From assembly GCF_017591435.1 (NCBI RefSeq), contig NC_059303.1, positions 2,392,360 through 2,456,359 on the forward strand: DNA of 64,000 nucleotides, written 5' to 3'. Position numbers and translations under genes: made by a program. Numbering within the stretch: position 1 is the stretch's first letter; every line of letters begins with the position of its first letter. The notes beneath the pieces were generated by a model, which ran no database searches, had not been told where the DNA came from, and saw nothing but the letters and a program-made list of their open reading frames with translations. Of the stretch, positions 1 to 60,085 are shown one piece after another. The stretch comes from Portunus trituberculatus (Eukaryota; Arthropoda; Malacostraca; Decapoda; Portunidae).

Positions 1-492
1 TATGGACAGCACACTGGTTCCTCCTCCACTGGCCATCAGTTACTGAGTAAAGGACTATCACTGAGGAGCCACATCACTTTTTCTCAACATAGCTTTTGAT
101 CCATCAAGGAAGTAATACTACCCTATTGATTTTAAGAGTTAAAGAACACCACTTCTCTATCTTTACAAATCATAACATAACCCACTAAGGAGGGTCTCAA
201 AAAATTATGATATAAATTTAGATATAGCAAAATCACTAATGAGAAAGTATTTACAGTTTGCGCAAGACAGGCGTTAAGAACCAGACAACGTCCACCAAAA
301 GCGTATCAATCTGTGTGACCCAACAAGGTGCCAAATTGGATGAGCCGCGAACTCTTGAGAGGAATAAATCCTGATTTGGAAACTATAATTTCCATATGGG
401 TAAATTATACGGAAATTAAATTATGTAGGAAAGGTAATGAAAATATAAAAAAGACTAATAGGAAATTTTAAATTAAAAACTTTCAAGCTGTG

Positions 493-573
<81 letters not shown>

Positions 574-1349
574 AAGCTATATATAGTCGTGAATTGTGAA
601 ATAAAAGCAATATATATTCTTGAGAAAAGAGATAAGTTCTTTGATTCAGAATTGTAAAGTAGTGGAAGTCAATTCACTGACAGACAGGAGGGAAACACTG
701 CATCACACTTGGATTTGTCTAAAAGACTTGGACTAACACCAGTTTAAAAGCACTCAGGTACAAATGATCATTGTGACCTTACTGGTCTGACATGATACAA
801 AGATGTGCATCAAGCCAAGCCATTGACCACAGAGATTTTTTTTTTTAAATCAGTGGTCTGCAGTCTACTCAATTTAAATTGGAAATGTATGGCACTAATA
901 TCCCATTAAAAAAAATTGTGCTGCAAGAGCTCACACAAGTGAGCAAGTTTTTCAGAGTATAAAAATATTTTGAAATATGAAAAGGAACGTTAAACTTTTA
1001 ACACTTAATGCTTATTCTGTGGAAAGAGATGAAGACTGTTGTTTCAAAGCACTATCATTCATAAAGATCAACAATATCATCAAAACTACAGAAGCCACAT
1101 CCTTTTGTCTTGGGAGAAGATATTTAGCTCAAAAATACCACAGGTGAGCCATTAAGTGTCCTCTACATAAATGAATCACAGAATGGGATATAGCTGCTTA
1201 TTATCTACTGCAGTCCTATTGCTAGTATGGATGAATCTCTCCTCAATCACCAGTATTTCTTGTACAGTCACTAAAGATGGAACTTTTACATACACATACA
1301 TGAGGATTCTAGCAAAGTCCTACACTGCAAGAAACACAAATTGTTTTGT
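1..1349 (-). other. Gene 1 3' flank / probable 3' UTR with (TA)n tract
   Basis: This lies downstream of the gene 1 stop codon on the minus strand. It is AT-rich and contains a (TA)n tract at about 492-571. I see no convincing coding sequence and no clear minus-strand AATAAA signal, so the transcript end cannot be placed. Confidence 0.5.
492..571. repeat. (TA)n microsatellite
   Basis: About 40 TA units in the 3' flank of gene 1. Confidence 0.95.
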
Positions 1350-33959
<32,610 letters not shown>

Positions 33960-34850
33960 CTTCTCCCCTACAGCCCCGCGCCGCCCATTGGCTGACGCTC
34001 GCCTAGCCACGCACATCCATCTCCTCCTGAAAAGTAATCCCTCCCTTAGAAATCCCCCATACACACTCCCAAGCTACATGTCTTATCCAAATTTGGGTGA
34101 AGAAATATAATCTACGGGTTATTTAATTCATCAATGTCCAGTTTACAGCGTTTTTTTGTTTTTCTTATGAAATCAGGAATATATTGTAATCTCTCATATA
34201 AATCCCCTCCAAGACTGTGTAACTACATAATTAATATAAATTTAAACAAAAAACGATAATGTTTAAGCTATCTAATTCATGGAAGTCCAGCTAATTGAGT
34301 TTTATTTATGAGAAAATACGTAATCTACCTAGGCAGCATAAATTCTACGAAAAAGAGATCTTTATTTGCTCTAGTAAGTTGAAAAATAAGATTTTTAGCT
34401 CACCTAGTGAAGTAAAATTTATTGCAATGTTGTTAAAGAGATTTGAAAAAAAATCAGTTTTGATACCTCGTGCATCAGAGACGTAAATAAGGAAGATTAA
34501 TACGAATAAACTAAACAAACATGCAAATCTAACCCAATACAATCCAATAGATAAGGAAGAATGAATAGATAATAAATCTCAGCAGTGGTATATAATTCCC
34601 CACACACATCGCTTCAAGTAAGAACGAACAATTAACAAAAAAGAAACATTTCATATGCAGATTCTGTCATAAAGATAGCGAGGAGAGTGGCATAGTAAGG
34701 AAATAGTAAGAAATAGTAAGCGCGTGGAGGGAGGAGTGTCAACATTATAGGAACGCGAGGGTGTTGTTGTTGTGTTGTGGTGTTGCAGACGACACGGTGT
34801 TGCGGCGGTCAGCTGGTACTCCGCGGTCTCACGTAATGGTATGCACTTAA
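33960..34850. promoter_or_regulatory. Bidirectional promoter region between gene 1 and the deformylase gene
   Basis: The start codon of gene 1 (minus) and the likely 5' end of the deformylase gene (plus) face away from each other here. The stretch next to gene 1 (33,950-34,025) and the stretch at 34,710-34,835 are locally GC- and CpG-richer than the surrounding AT-rich DNA. No TATA box is obvious. No transposon was recognised between 32.8 and 35.2 kb, which is unusual for this window. Confidence 0.4.
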
Positions 34851-35216
34851 CTACCCACTCTATTAGCACCTCATAGTTATCCTCATAGTGATAGAATAAC
34901 CATGTTTTGGGTTGTTTACATTGAATGTTATGCACGTGGTGTCTGTCATGTGCTTATTTTTCCCTTTAAATGTCGTCGGTGTTATTAATGCCAACAGTTA
35001 GAACATCAGAACCTCACAGCGTAACGTCAAATATGCTTAAAGTCAGATAATAGCTTTGTTTTTAGCTACTCTCTACTTTGTGTTGTTTACATGGTGTTTA
35101 GTTTTTACCTTTAAATATTGTCGGTAATTAGATTAGGAATAACTGATCTGATAGTGATTAACAGCTTCTCAGGTATGTGTAAGATGAATAGTAATGGTTT
35201 ATTTTTTATCAATTTG

Positions 35217-38200
35217 CAGTTTCATCCAATCATAGAATCTGATGTGGCTCGTGTTTTTTTATTTTTTTTTCTGGTGAGAAATATAGTTAAATGATTGATG
35301 GTATATACTATTTCCGTCACAAGTAAATATTTTCGAGCCATGACAGTTTTCAACTCCAACTTGTGCCTACATCTCATTCCCAACGATCATGCGGGACGTC
35401 GTTTACTCACCTGGTTGGCTACGCTGTTCAAGACTAGGGAGATTCATTTTAGGTAGATAAGGGAAGCCCACAACTTGCTGGCACGCCAGCTCATTTTCTA
35501 TGTACCTCATGAGTTATAATTTCTGGAGAAAGGGCTGAGTTGTGTACCATATGCACAGAAGATAAACAGCTAGGAATAGTGGTTAGGATTAATCAACATA
35601 CTCAAAGAGTGTTTGGCTTAACTGAATATGAAGGTACTATTTGAAGGAACTAATTGAGTCACAACTAACGGTGTCATCAGACAAGGAGTTCCAGAGGTCA
35701 ATACATCTGATACTGAAGAATCTGCATTTACACTCCAGTGAAATATGGGGCTTGTATATCTTGAATCTGTGACCCCTGGTGTGTGTTGTTGTAGAGAGGG
35801 TAAAGAGATCTTGAGGTGAAATGGAGGATTGATTTTGGATTATTTTCCAACATTGAATAAGGTCTGCCCTGATTAGTCTACCTCGGACAGAATAGAGGTT
35901 CAGAGCTTATAGATGGTCTGCATAGGTAAGATCAGTCATTCCTGCGATTTGTTTAATCCACCTCTGCTGTGTCGATTTCAGAAACTTTAGGTCACCCAGG
36001 TATCCTGTGTTCCATACAGTAGAGCTAAACTCTAGTAAAGGTCTGATGTGAGGTTTGAACACGGTGATAATAAATTCCTTGTCGCGACAGAGTGTTGATT
36101 TCAGCAAGTTATTTGCCAGACCTGCAGCTTTCTTTACAGTCTTTGAGATGTGACAGTGGAATTTCAGGGTAGAGTCAACTGTAATACCCAGATCTTTGTG
36201 GGTAGATACAATAGAGAGGGCAATGGTGTCCATAGTATAAAGGTGTAGTGGGCCAGTGTTGATGTGGTCTGTTGATCCTCTTTGGCAACGCAGCACAGCA
36301 CACTTATCGAGGTTGAAGTGCAGACCCCATGAGTCAGCGACTCTGCATACTGTGTTAGTGTCCCTCTGACAGATTTGCATTGCAAAAGACGTTGTAAATC
36401 AACAAAATCACGTAAAAATCTCTGAAAATACTTTGATGGTGGAAGTGGTGGTGGTAAGCGTTGCTTTGTTTATGTTGAGCAGAGTTGCCAACCCTACATT
36501 TCTTGTTGTGTCTACAATCCCCGATCCAAGTGTTACCAACCAAACTCAATGTAAATAAAAACTAGCAGGGGGCTGTGCCCTCCCCCAGCAACCCAACTCC
36601 CAAGGATTACTAAGTAAATCCAATGGAATAACATTCTAGGTCGGGGGCACTGCACCCCCAGACCCCTCCCCCTTCATTGATACTAACCAAACAAAACATT
36701 ATGACTTATGCTTGTCAGAAAATCGTTGGTTGGGTGAAATTAGAAATTGTCCAGCTCATCCTCCCCTCTCCTGGCTTAAGGTGGTAATTCGATGACTCGA
36801 TATCAATATCGGTTTTTTGGCTCTCCCATTGCTATTTTTTCACCGAATTCAATAATATTTATACACAAGGTGTACGTTTATGGTGTACGTCTTCAGTGTT
36901 AATTTGGTACACAAATGTGGCGTAGTTTTTTTGCAATAAATATTTTTTTGGCGATAAGAAAATAATTCAAAATACCATTATAAAATCAAAACTAATAACA
37001 GTGTGGCAATTTCCTCTTAACCACATATAATATACATAACAACAAATAAATGTTAGCATCGGCATACACATAACCTATGTTATAACAATTTCATTACACG
37101 CCAAATTGTTACCTTTTTTTCATCAAAAATTTGAGTTTATAAGCCTGTTGTAAATTTATTTGAGTGAGTTCATGCATTATCATGCTAGCATTTGTTAAGA
37201 TGAGGTTGTTGATCATTTTGCTGCAAAAATTTTTGAAATTGACCAATTACTGAAAAAGTTATTCAACAGTATATGCTGAAAAACTGAAAGTCGAGAAAAC
37301 GCATTTTCTGTGAACATCTTCAAAACCCCCACATAACTCGCTTCCTCACTCGGGGCAACGGTTTCCTAGCAGGTGGGCTTTAAGATAGGAGGTACCCTAA
37401 AAAGTATCCCCTTTAGCCCATAAATTCCCATGAAAAGCCCACATGGTATAAAAAAAAAAAAAAAAAAATAACTCACTCCAATATGTACCAAACTCAGATA
37501 TGTACTTACATAATCCCTTGACAACTGCTTGGAGGCTGGTAGTGGCTGTTTAGATAGTTTCAGGCCATGTTACATCATGGCCTTACACGTGGCATTGTCA
37601 CAATTTGGGAACCCAACACGTGTAAAATACGATCAACAGGTAGGCTGCACGCACGCCACTCCGTAAGGCTGTATCGATTGGTACTGAGGGAGTAGCGTCT
37701 TCCTCACCCTCACTGCCTGATACTAAACTATCGTACATCACGCAAAAATAAATAAAACAGCTCAAAAAAAATAATAAATACAAGCAAAACAAAGACTAGA
37801 AGAAAAAGGGGCGTATGCACGCTTGGGTATTGAAAGGGCTGGCCCTTTAAACCCGCCATTACCAGGTAAGCAGTGCGTTATGTGCCTGGCAACTTCGGCC
37901 ATGGCTTCCCTCTCCAGAGACGAACCCAAGTACCAAGTTTCCAATTTTTCAATTTTTTTGACCAAATTAACGAATTTCCACCTTAAAGGTTATTATGTCA
38001 GGTTTAACTAGTTAATAACCCTTAGGGATGATTTGAGGAGTGCAGCCTCCAGCGAGAAGGTTTGGTTAATAATCCTGGCAGGGGTGATCCAGTGTACCCC
38101 TGGCTAGAAGGTTATAAGGTTGGATTTACTTATTATGCCTTGGGGAGGGGGTGATAGCAGATACAGCTGGAAATGCTGCATTGGCAACATTGCTCAACAT

Positions 38201-38521
38201 TAACAAAGCAACGCTTGCCACCACCACTTCCACCATCAAAGTATTTTCAGAATTTTTAATGTTATTTTGTTGATTTCCGACTTCTTTCACAATATACATT
38301 AGCTACTCAAATTAATGCTCCCCTAACCAAAACCTCAGTTTCCCACAGGTCCCACAAGATCGTTTGGAATGAGATGTAGGTATAAGATGTAGTTGAAAAA
38401 CTGTCATAACATGAAAGATATTAATATGCAACTGAAATTTGATATACCATCAATCAATTCACTACATTTCTCACCAGAAAAACATGAACCACATCACAGA
38501 TTCCATGGTTGGGTGAAACTG
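35217..38521. mobile_element. Large element with about 350-bp terminal inverted repeats, split by a LINE fragment
   Basis: The left end CAGTTTCATCCAATCATAGA pairs with the right end (reversed) CAGTTTCACCCAACCATGGA. Similarity continues through GGTGAGAAAT, GATTGATGGTATAT and CCTACATCTCATTCC. A second paired block is 36,388-36,497 with 38,177-38,275 (CTGAAAATACTTTGATGGTG on both). The left arm is interrupted between about 35,460 and 36,385 by a LINE fragment, which explains the uneven arms. The 1.7-kb centre shows no gene. Confidence 0.65.
35460..36385 (-). mobile_element. LINE 3' fragment inserted in the inverted-repeat arm
   Basis: The minus-strand frame (36380-35907) encodes an RT C-terminal region: SWGLHFNLDKCAVLRC, HKDLGITVDSTLKFHCHI, FKPHIRPLLEFSSTVWN and LKFLKSTQQRWIKQIAGM, stopping at a TAG and then continuing in the same style. 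It is 5' truncated at about 36,385. It is a different lineage from the CR1/L2-like LINEs of this window. Confidence 0.75.
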
Positions 38522-38529
38522 TAAATTGA

Positions 38530-39081
38530 CCATTTTTGTTCTATAGGAGTGAGTATGACTCCGAGTTTACAAATTTACCTTTTCTGTGTACTGTAATTGT
38601 AATGTTCTTGTAATCTGTAATTATAGCTGTTTGAAATGTATTTATGAATGAACCAATGGTGAAATATAGCTGAAATCAAGGATTTTATAAAAGAAAACAA
38701 CAATCGTTGTAAATCTCTGATCATGGTATATTAATTTCAGAACTTTATGTAGCAGTCATTGAAGCTAATGTACTTCTTTCATACAGCAATAAGAGAATGG
38801 TAATGGTTGACCTCTACAATGTCAGGTAAGCTTTTTTTTTGTACTTCATGTTTGTTTTCCATTCCCTTTATTTCATGTAGATCAGTTATGAAAGAAAGGT
38901 GTAAGTACATATACATTATTATTTTTTCTGTTAACCTCTTTATTTTTCCTCACCATTGCTGAAAATAATTTTGTTTTCCTCTTATAATGTGTACTTTGGT
39001 GTTTATTGAAAACTATAATATTTAATCTCTACAGTATAAAAATAATGAAGTGATGTTAAAATTGTTCTTCTGTTCTATCAG
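38530..39081 (+). other. Leader intron region of the deformylase gene
   Basis: AT-rich sequence between the long-TIR element and coding exon 1. The only candidate exon is 38,787-38,825. Confidence 0.5.
38787..38825 (+). other. Possible 5' leader exon of the deformylase gene
   Basis: A 39-base segment with a good pyrimidine-rich acceptor (ttctttcatacag) and donor (GTCAG|GTAAGC). Joined to the exon at 39,082 it places an ATG (38819-38821) in frame with the deformylase, giving Met-Ser-Ala before Met-Ala-Gly. Two other ATGs in it are out of frame. A more 5' exon near 34.8 kb (TCACGTAATG|GTATGC) is also possible. Transcript data would decide. Confidence 0.35.
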
Positions 39082-39083
39082 CA

Positions 39084-53332
<14,249 letters not shown>

Positions 53333-53653
53333 GTAAGACATGCTCACTATGGTCACTTTTGTCATGTTTCAGAATCTGATTATGTTTTATAAGCATAATA
53401 TTGTATTGTAGAGTCGGTTCATTTGTTTAATGAAGGAGTTTTCCTACCTATATGTCTAACAAAAGTTACTTTTGTCATCTTTTTTTTAATGGCAGCTGTC
53501 ATTGCCTAAAACTGCCTCTGATGTGTATCATAAGCCTGCCTTCTTCTTCTTCATCTTCCTTTCCTCACCACTTCTGCATTCCTCTTCCTAATCTATATGA
53601 TTGTCATACCTCTTTCATTGGCCACCCTATCCTACCTGCTTAACGCCCCCCCT

Positions 53654-53686
<33 letters not shown>

Positions 53687-53691
53687 GACAC

Positions 53692-53985
53692 CAGACACCG
53701 CGTAGTGTAGTAGTTAGCACACTCGGTTCACAACCGAGATGGCCAAAGTTGAGTCCCGGGTGCAGCGAGGCAAATGGGCAAGCCTCTTAATGTGTAGTCC
53801 CGGTTCAACCAGCAACAAGTAGATACGGGATATAACTTGAGGCGTTGTGGCCTTGACATCCAAGTGTGTGCTGTGTGTTGTGTGATTTGGTCTCAGTACA
53901 AATCGAAGATCAGTCTATGAGCTCTGAGCTCGCTCCATAATGTGGAGGGCTGGCTGGGTGACCAGCAGGCGATTGGTGAATCTCT
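53692..53985 (+). mobile_element. tRNA-derived SINE
   Basis: Head GTGTAGTAGTTAGCACACTCG with B-box-like AGTTGAGTCCCGG (about 53,747-53,759). The body shares CGAAGATC, ATGAGCTCTGAGCTCG and GCTGGCTG with the SINE at 15.7 kb, so both belong to one family. It ends in a (CT)n tract. Confidence 0.75.
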
Positions 53986-54129
<144 letters not shown>

Positions 54130-54300
54130 GATACACCTCAGAGGCAGCTCTAGCCAATAACAGCTGCCATGAAAAAAGTACAACATATAATTTTTCATTA
54201 GAAATATGGTATTAAAACTGCTTCATCAAGTAAGGAGCTGATATATTTACATGTGTACATATATGTCAGTGCCTTTGTCTCTTGTCTAATCTGTGTGTGT

Positions 54301-57300
54301 GTATTTACCTAATTGTATTTACCTAATTGTAACATACGGGAAAAGAGCTATGCTCGTGTTGTCCCGTCTCCATATCTATTAATGTCCAGCTTTTTCTTAA
54401 AATCATGAATATTCCTTGCGTTGACCACTTCCACGTCTAAACTATTCCATGCTTCCACCCTTCTATGAGGGAAGCTATATTTTTTCACATCTCTCCTATA
54501 AGTGGCCATTTTAGTTTTTCCCATGCCCTCTCGACATTCTTCCATTCCACATACACAGATCTTCCCTATCCATTTTTTCCATGCCAATCATCACTCTGTA
54601 TATTGCTATCAGGTCTCCCTTTCTCTTCTGTTTTCCAGGGTTGGAAGTTGCATTCTTTTCAGTCTGTCTTCATAAGTCAAATCTCTTAAGTCAGGCACCA
54701 TTTTCGTTGCAGCCCTCTGTACTTTCTCTAGTTTCCTTATGTGTTTCTTTAAGTTCGGAGCCCACTGTATTGTTGCATATTCAAGCCTCGGTCTTATCAT
54801 TGCAGTAATTATTTTCTTCATCATTTCTTCATCTAGATATACGAACGCCACTCTTATGTTCCTCAATAAGTTCAATACTTCTCCAATTATTTTGTTTATA
54901 TGTCTCTCTGGCGATAGGTCATTGGTAATTGTCACCCCAAGGTCTTTTTCTTCATGACTGGTTTTATGTCTTCATTTCCTATCTTGTACATACTCCTGAT
55001 TCTTCTTTCACTCTTGCCAAACTCTATTTTCTTGCATTTTGTCGTGTTGAACTCCATTTGCCATGTACAGCTCCATTTCCATATTCTGTCCAAGTCTTCC
55101 TGGAGTAGTTCGCAATCTTTGTCACATCTCACTTTTCGTAACAATTTTGCATCGTCTGCAAATAGGCTCACATAACTGGACACCCCATCCACCATGTCAT
55201 TTATGTAGACTGCGAACATTACTGGTGCCAACACTGATCCCTGTGGAACTCCACTCTCCACCAATCCCCATTCTGATGGTCTGTCCTTAATTATTGTTCT
55301 CATTTCTCTTCCTACCAAAAGTCTTCCATCCATTTTAGTAAACTGCCATGCACTCCTCCTACCATTTCAAGTTTCCAGATCAGTCTCTGGTGTGGTACCT
55401 TATCAAAGGCCTTTTTTAAATCCAGATATATTCCATCAGCCCAACCATCTCTTTCCTGTATTACATCTATCACCCTCGAATAGTAACATATCAGGTTTGT
55501 CGTGCATGAACGCCCTTTCCTAAAACCAAATTGACACTCACAAAGTATGTCATTTTTCTCCAAGAAGTCTGTCCATCTAGTCTTCACCACCCTCTCACAC
55601 ATCTTAGCTACCACACTTGTAAGTGACACTGGTCTATAGTTCAATGGGTCTCTCTTGTTACCTGATTTATAGATTGGGACAATGTTAGCTCTTTTCCAGT
55701 CTTGGGGCACTACGCCTTCCCTTAATGAGGCATCAATTACTTCACAAACTTTTTCTGCCAATTGCTCCCTGCATTCTCTTAAAATCCATCCTGATACCCC
55801 ATCAGGTCCCACAGCTTTTCTCACTTCTAAACTCCCCATCATGTTCTTGATCTCCTCCACCGTTACTTGAAACTCCTTCATAATCCCTTTCTGTTCCATT
55901 ACCAGTGGTTTGTCAAAAGCAGTCTCCTTTGTGAATACCTTCCGAAAGCATCCATTCATAGCCTCTGCCATTTCCCTGGGATCTTCACTGTATACTCCAT
56001 TTACTTCTAAACTTTCAATACTTTCTCTATTTTTGATGTTGTTGTTCACATGTCTGTAAAAAAGCCTTGGTTGGTCTTTACATTTATCAATTATATCCTT
56101 TTCTTGTTTCTTTCTTTCTTCTCTTCTAATCAACACATATTCATTTCTTGCTCTTTTGTAACTTTCCCACTGCTTAATCCGTCTTTTCCTTCTCCACCTC
56201 TTCCATGCATCCTCTTTTCTTGTTCTAGCCTTTTCACATCTATCGTTAAACCAGTCCTGCTTTCCAACTTCTCTATGTTGTCTTATTGGTACAAATTTTT
56301 CTCACCTTCTTTGTATATTTTTATAAATTCCTTCCACTTTTCATTTGCTCCTTAGCACTCTTGAATTTCATCCAATTTGTCTCTTGAAAGAATTTCTTTA
56401 GGTTTCCAAAATCTGTCTTGGCATAATTCCATCTTCCCACTTTATATTCTTCATTTCTTCTAGATTTCTCTTCGTCTATCACCTTGAACTCCAAAACTGC
56501 ATGATCACTCTTTGCTAAAGGGCACTCCACCCTCATCTCCTCAATGACCATTGGCTCTGTACTAAAGACCAAGTCCAGTCTTGACGATGCTCCCTCTCCT
56601 CCAAACCTAGTATCTTCTTTGACCCACTGAGTTAACACATTTTCCATTGCCAGTGTCAATAGTGTATTTCCCCATGTTGTCTCTGATCCTTCCATTGACC
56701 AGTCCTCCCAACACACCTCTTTACAATTAAAATCTCCCATCATTATAGTTCGTTCACAGCCACCCAACATTTCTTCCAGACATGTTCCTGTATCACTTAT
56801 CATTTCTTCATATTCCTGTACTGACCATGCATTTGTCTTAGGTGGTACGTACACCACTATGTAGTGCCTCTTTTTCCTTCATTAGTTTCTGCTCTGATCT
56901 TTAGCACTTCTGCCTTTCCCATACCTTTTTCACTTGATCCACCTTTATATCTTTTTAACCAGCAACATCACTCCTCCTCCCATCTTACCTACTCTATTTC
57001 TTTTCCAAACGTTATATTTCCTTCTCCAACCTTCATCAGGTCTTCTCCTCTCTCAGTTTTGTTTCAGTAAGACCCACAATATCTGGGTTCTTGTCCCTCA
57101 AGTAATCGTTGAGTTCTAAAATCCCGATATCACTCCATTTATGTTGGAATACATTACATTTCGCTCATATGTAAGTTTCTTTAGTCCTTTCTTGCTGTAC
57201 TTTTCTGGGTTATGAACCACTTCCTCAGTCTCATATCCAAGATTCTCCAGAAAAACTCTTTCTTCTCTTCTTCTGTCCTCTCTTCATTTTTTTCAAAGCC

Positions 57301-58307
57301 TCCTTTCTCAACTCATTTAACATTTCTCTTTCCTTTTCACCGAGATCTCTTCTCAACCAAATCTTCCTTGTTGTTTCCTGCTGGGCTAGCCTCCATGACT
57401 TCTCCACCAATTCATCTACATCCTTTTGTGACTTAAGTTTGATTCTTATTGGCCTCATACCTTCTCTTGTGAACTTTCCAATTCTATGGAAGTCCTCTAT
57501 TTCTTGTACTAGGTCTTTTCCTCCTCTTGCACCACATTAATGATATTATTTATCACCTTTTTATGTTTTCTCTCTCTCCATTTTACTCGGTGTCTTATCC
57601 TCCTCCACACCAAATATCACCACACATCTCTTTTTGTCTACAGTTTCCCTCACCAATGTCTCATTTGACTTAATAACCTTCACCACTTTCTCAGCTATCT
57701 TCTCTTCTATGATCTGTTGATCTATAATTTCAGCAAGGCCCAAAGTTTTCTCCCTGACTCTTTGATTTCCTTTTCCAGACTTGCAACTTTGTAATTTACC
57801 TCCTTTCTTTCCACTTCCTGACTTTTTCCATTCAGCCTGCTTCTCCATCACTTTTCCTAGAGATTCTCCACATTTTTCGCAATTCACTTTAATTAGCTTA
57901 ACTTCCTCTTTCAGTGCTGCATTTTCCTTCTTCATATCGGCACAGTCTCTTTTTACATTGTCATAACTCGTTTCCAGGCCCTCATACTTTTCAAACAGTT
58001 TTTCAATTTTACCTTCTAACTCCAGAATTTTCTTCACATAAGTGCTCTTCTCCATTATTCCTTGAAACCCTGTGAAGTCTGATTCCTCTTTCGAGTTCAC
58101 GGCCGCCATGTTGCGCAGACGTAAACAAACCAGCTGATGGCTCAAACGCAGGCTACAGTTTATATTTACCTTCACTGGACATTATTTTGCTAATCAACAG
58201 TTAACATGACTATATGGAGACGGGACAAACATTACCAGCTCCTTTCCCACCTTGGTTACTCTTAGGTAACTGTAGAATTATAGATGATTGCTCTGGAGCT
58301 CAGCGAC

Positions 58308-58311
<4 letters not shown>
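54301..58311 (-). mobile_element. CR1/L2-like LINE subfamily A, copy 2 (near full length)
   Basis: Minus strand: 5' leader abutting the (TG)n tract at 58,313, ORF1 from ATG 58109 (MAAVNSKEES, coiled coil, then IKLKSQKDVDELVEKSWR), endonuclease (MVYVPPKTNAWS, MGDFNCKEVCWED, KSDHAVLEF), and RT from 56136 to 55312 in one 274-codon frame (GPDGVSGWIL, NYRPVSLTS, QFGFRKGRS, YLDLKKAFDKVPH), continuing after a frameshift with SGVPQGSVLAP and FADDAKLL. The 3' end is GGTAAATACAATTAGGTAAATAC then (AC)n. It extends the truncated copy at 16.0-18.5 kb by about 1.6 kb at the 5' end. Confidence 0.9.
57561..58109 (-). pseudogene. LINE A ORF1, coiled-coil part
   Basis: Begins MAAVNSKEESDFTGFQG with ATG context CAACATGG. 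A long Lys/Glu coiled coil follows (ILELEGKIEKLFEKYEGLE, MKKENAALKEEVKLIK), then KKRCVVIFGVEEDKTP, which resembles the RRM-like start in LINE B. The downstream half is in another frame at 57,458-57,231. Confidence 0.7.

Positions 58312-58312
<1 letters not shown>

Positions 58313-58386
<74 letters not shown>
58313..58386. repeat. (TG)n microsatellite shared by two LINEs
   Basis: About 37 TG units, read as (AC)n on the minus strand. Its two edges are the 3' end of LINE D and the 5' end of LINE A copy 2. Confidence 0.95.
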
Positions 58387-58388
<2 letters not shown>

Positions 58389-60085
58389 TTACCTAGTTGT
58401 ATATTACATGCTACGAATAGGGCTCATAGTGACCTGACTCTATATCTACTTTTATCCAACTTTTCCTAAATTTATGCACTTTGGTTTGCTCCTACAATCT
58501 CTTCACTCAATCTGTTCCAGTTGTCCACCATTTTATGTGAAAAGCTAAACTTTTTAATGTTACACAAACATTTACTTTTCATGATCTTGAAGTGTCCTCT
58601 TCTTGGTCTATCTCCATCCTCTGTCAATGATACCAGGTCTTGTCATCTATCTTTTCCATATGGTTCACTAACCTGTACACAGTTATTAGATCTCCTCTTT
58701 CCCATCTATCCTTCTAAGTTGGTAGTTCTATTACTTTCAGTCTTTCTTCATAAGCAAGATCCTTTATTTCTGGCACCATCTTTTCAGCAGGCCTTTGGAT
58801 TCTTTCTTGTTTCCTGATGTCCTTCTTCATCACTGCTGCATATTCTAGTCTAGGTCTTATCATAGTGCTTATGATCTTTATCATCATATAATTGAATGTC
58901 ACCCTAATATTTGTTAGTGTTTTGTATGTTGAAGCAAATTACCCATTTATGTGTCTCTCTAGAGTCAGGGTGTCTTGCATAATCACTCTCAGGTCTTTCT
59001 CTTCTCTCTTTTCACTATAACTTCTCCCATTTTATATTCCCATATGGATCTTTTATTACTTTTTTTTTTATCCATTTCCATCACATGGCATTTCCTGGTA
59101 TTAAATTCTAATTTCCACTTTTGGCCCCATTCCCAAATTTTGTCAATATATTTCTGCAATTCCATTCAGTTCTTTTTATTCCATATTGCTCTCAAGAGTT
59201 TTGCATTGTTTGCAAACAAATTTTTGTAGCTACTCAAACCCTCTTGTGTATCGTTAAATTATACAGGGGTTCTCAACCTTTATAATTTTTTGTACCTCTT
59301 GAAGTCTTTCAATATTGGTATGTACCCCTTATCCACAATACAGTGTCAGGAAAGGTAAAAATGAATGCATGATTTATTGACTTAGTTTATTAAGTTTAGA
59401 TTGTGTTATATATGTGGAGCAGACAAAATTTTCAATTAATATAAGTATGTCACTATAATGTAGTGTTGATAGGAACTAGTACTTCACGGGGAAACACTAA
59501 GTGACTAGCATGCAATACATTTACCAAAACAGAACTGTATCAGACAGTTTTTGATCATTGTGGCAGTGAACTAGTGCTGCTTACAGCTAGTCACAACTTG
59601 TTACTAGTAATAGTGATAGGTAAGTCACTGTGTGTGTGAATAGCATATAAAAATAATAAATCAGAACTAAATACTATAGTTTTGCAAGGTTGTGTGGTAA
59701 CTGTAATCCAAGAGAGCTTTCTCTCAAGTGACATAACTCCAAGAGTTTCCTTGTTAACATTGTTAAAGTGTCCTGGTTCCAGTGGAGAAGACGTCTATCC
59801 TAGCACATGTAGGCCACTTTGAATACTATAAACAGGTTTGCAGTTATTCAAAACTGAAGCATTTTAAGAAACCTGCAAGTACTCCCAAAATTCCTCTCAT
59901 GTACCCCTAGGGGTATATGTATCCCAGGTTGAAAACCCCTGGTTTAATATGTTCTTGGAACATAATTGGTACCAGCACTGAACCCTGTGGTATGTCACTA
60001 GTAATTGTGCTCCAATTTGATAGGGTGTCTCTTATCATTGTCCTCATTTATCTTTCTGTTCAGTGGTCCATCATCCAGTTATAGG
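58387..60085 (-). mobile_element. CR1/L2-like LINE D, 5' truncated, interrupted by a hAT MITE
   Basis: Minus-strand fragments: NWMMDH, a PQGSV block, then across the MITE GLSSYKNLFANNAKLL, WKLEFNTRKCHVMEM, STMIRPRLEYAAVMKKDI and KFSFSHKMVDNWNRL. The 3' end reads ACTAGGTAAATAC and runs into (AC)n. Many stops. Its RT has FANN in place of FADD. Confidence 0.8.
59264..59941. mobile_element. hAT-like MITE inside LINE D
   Basis: Ends CAGGGGTTCTCAACC and (reversed) CAGGGGTTTTCAACC, a common hAT terminus. The RT frame of LINE D resumes on either side, proving it is an insertion. A clean 8-bp target duplication is not evident (AAATTATA versus GTTTAATA). Confidence 0.75.
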
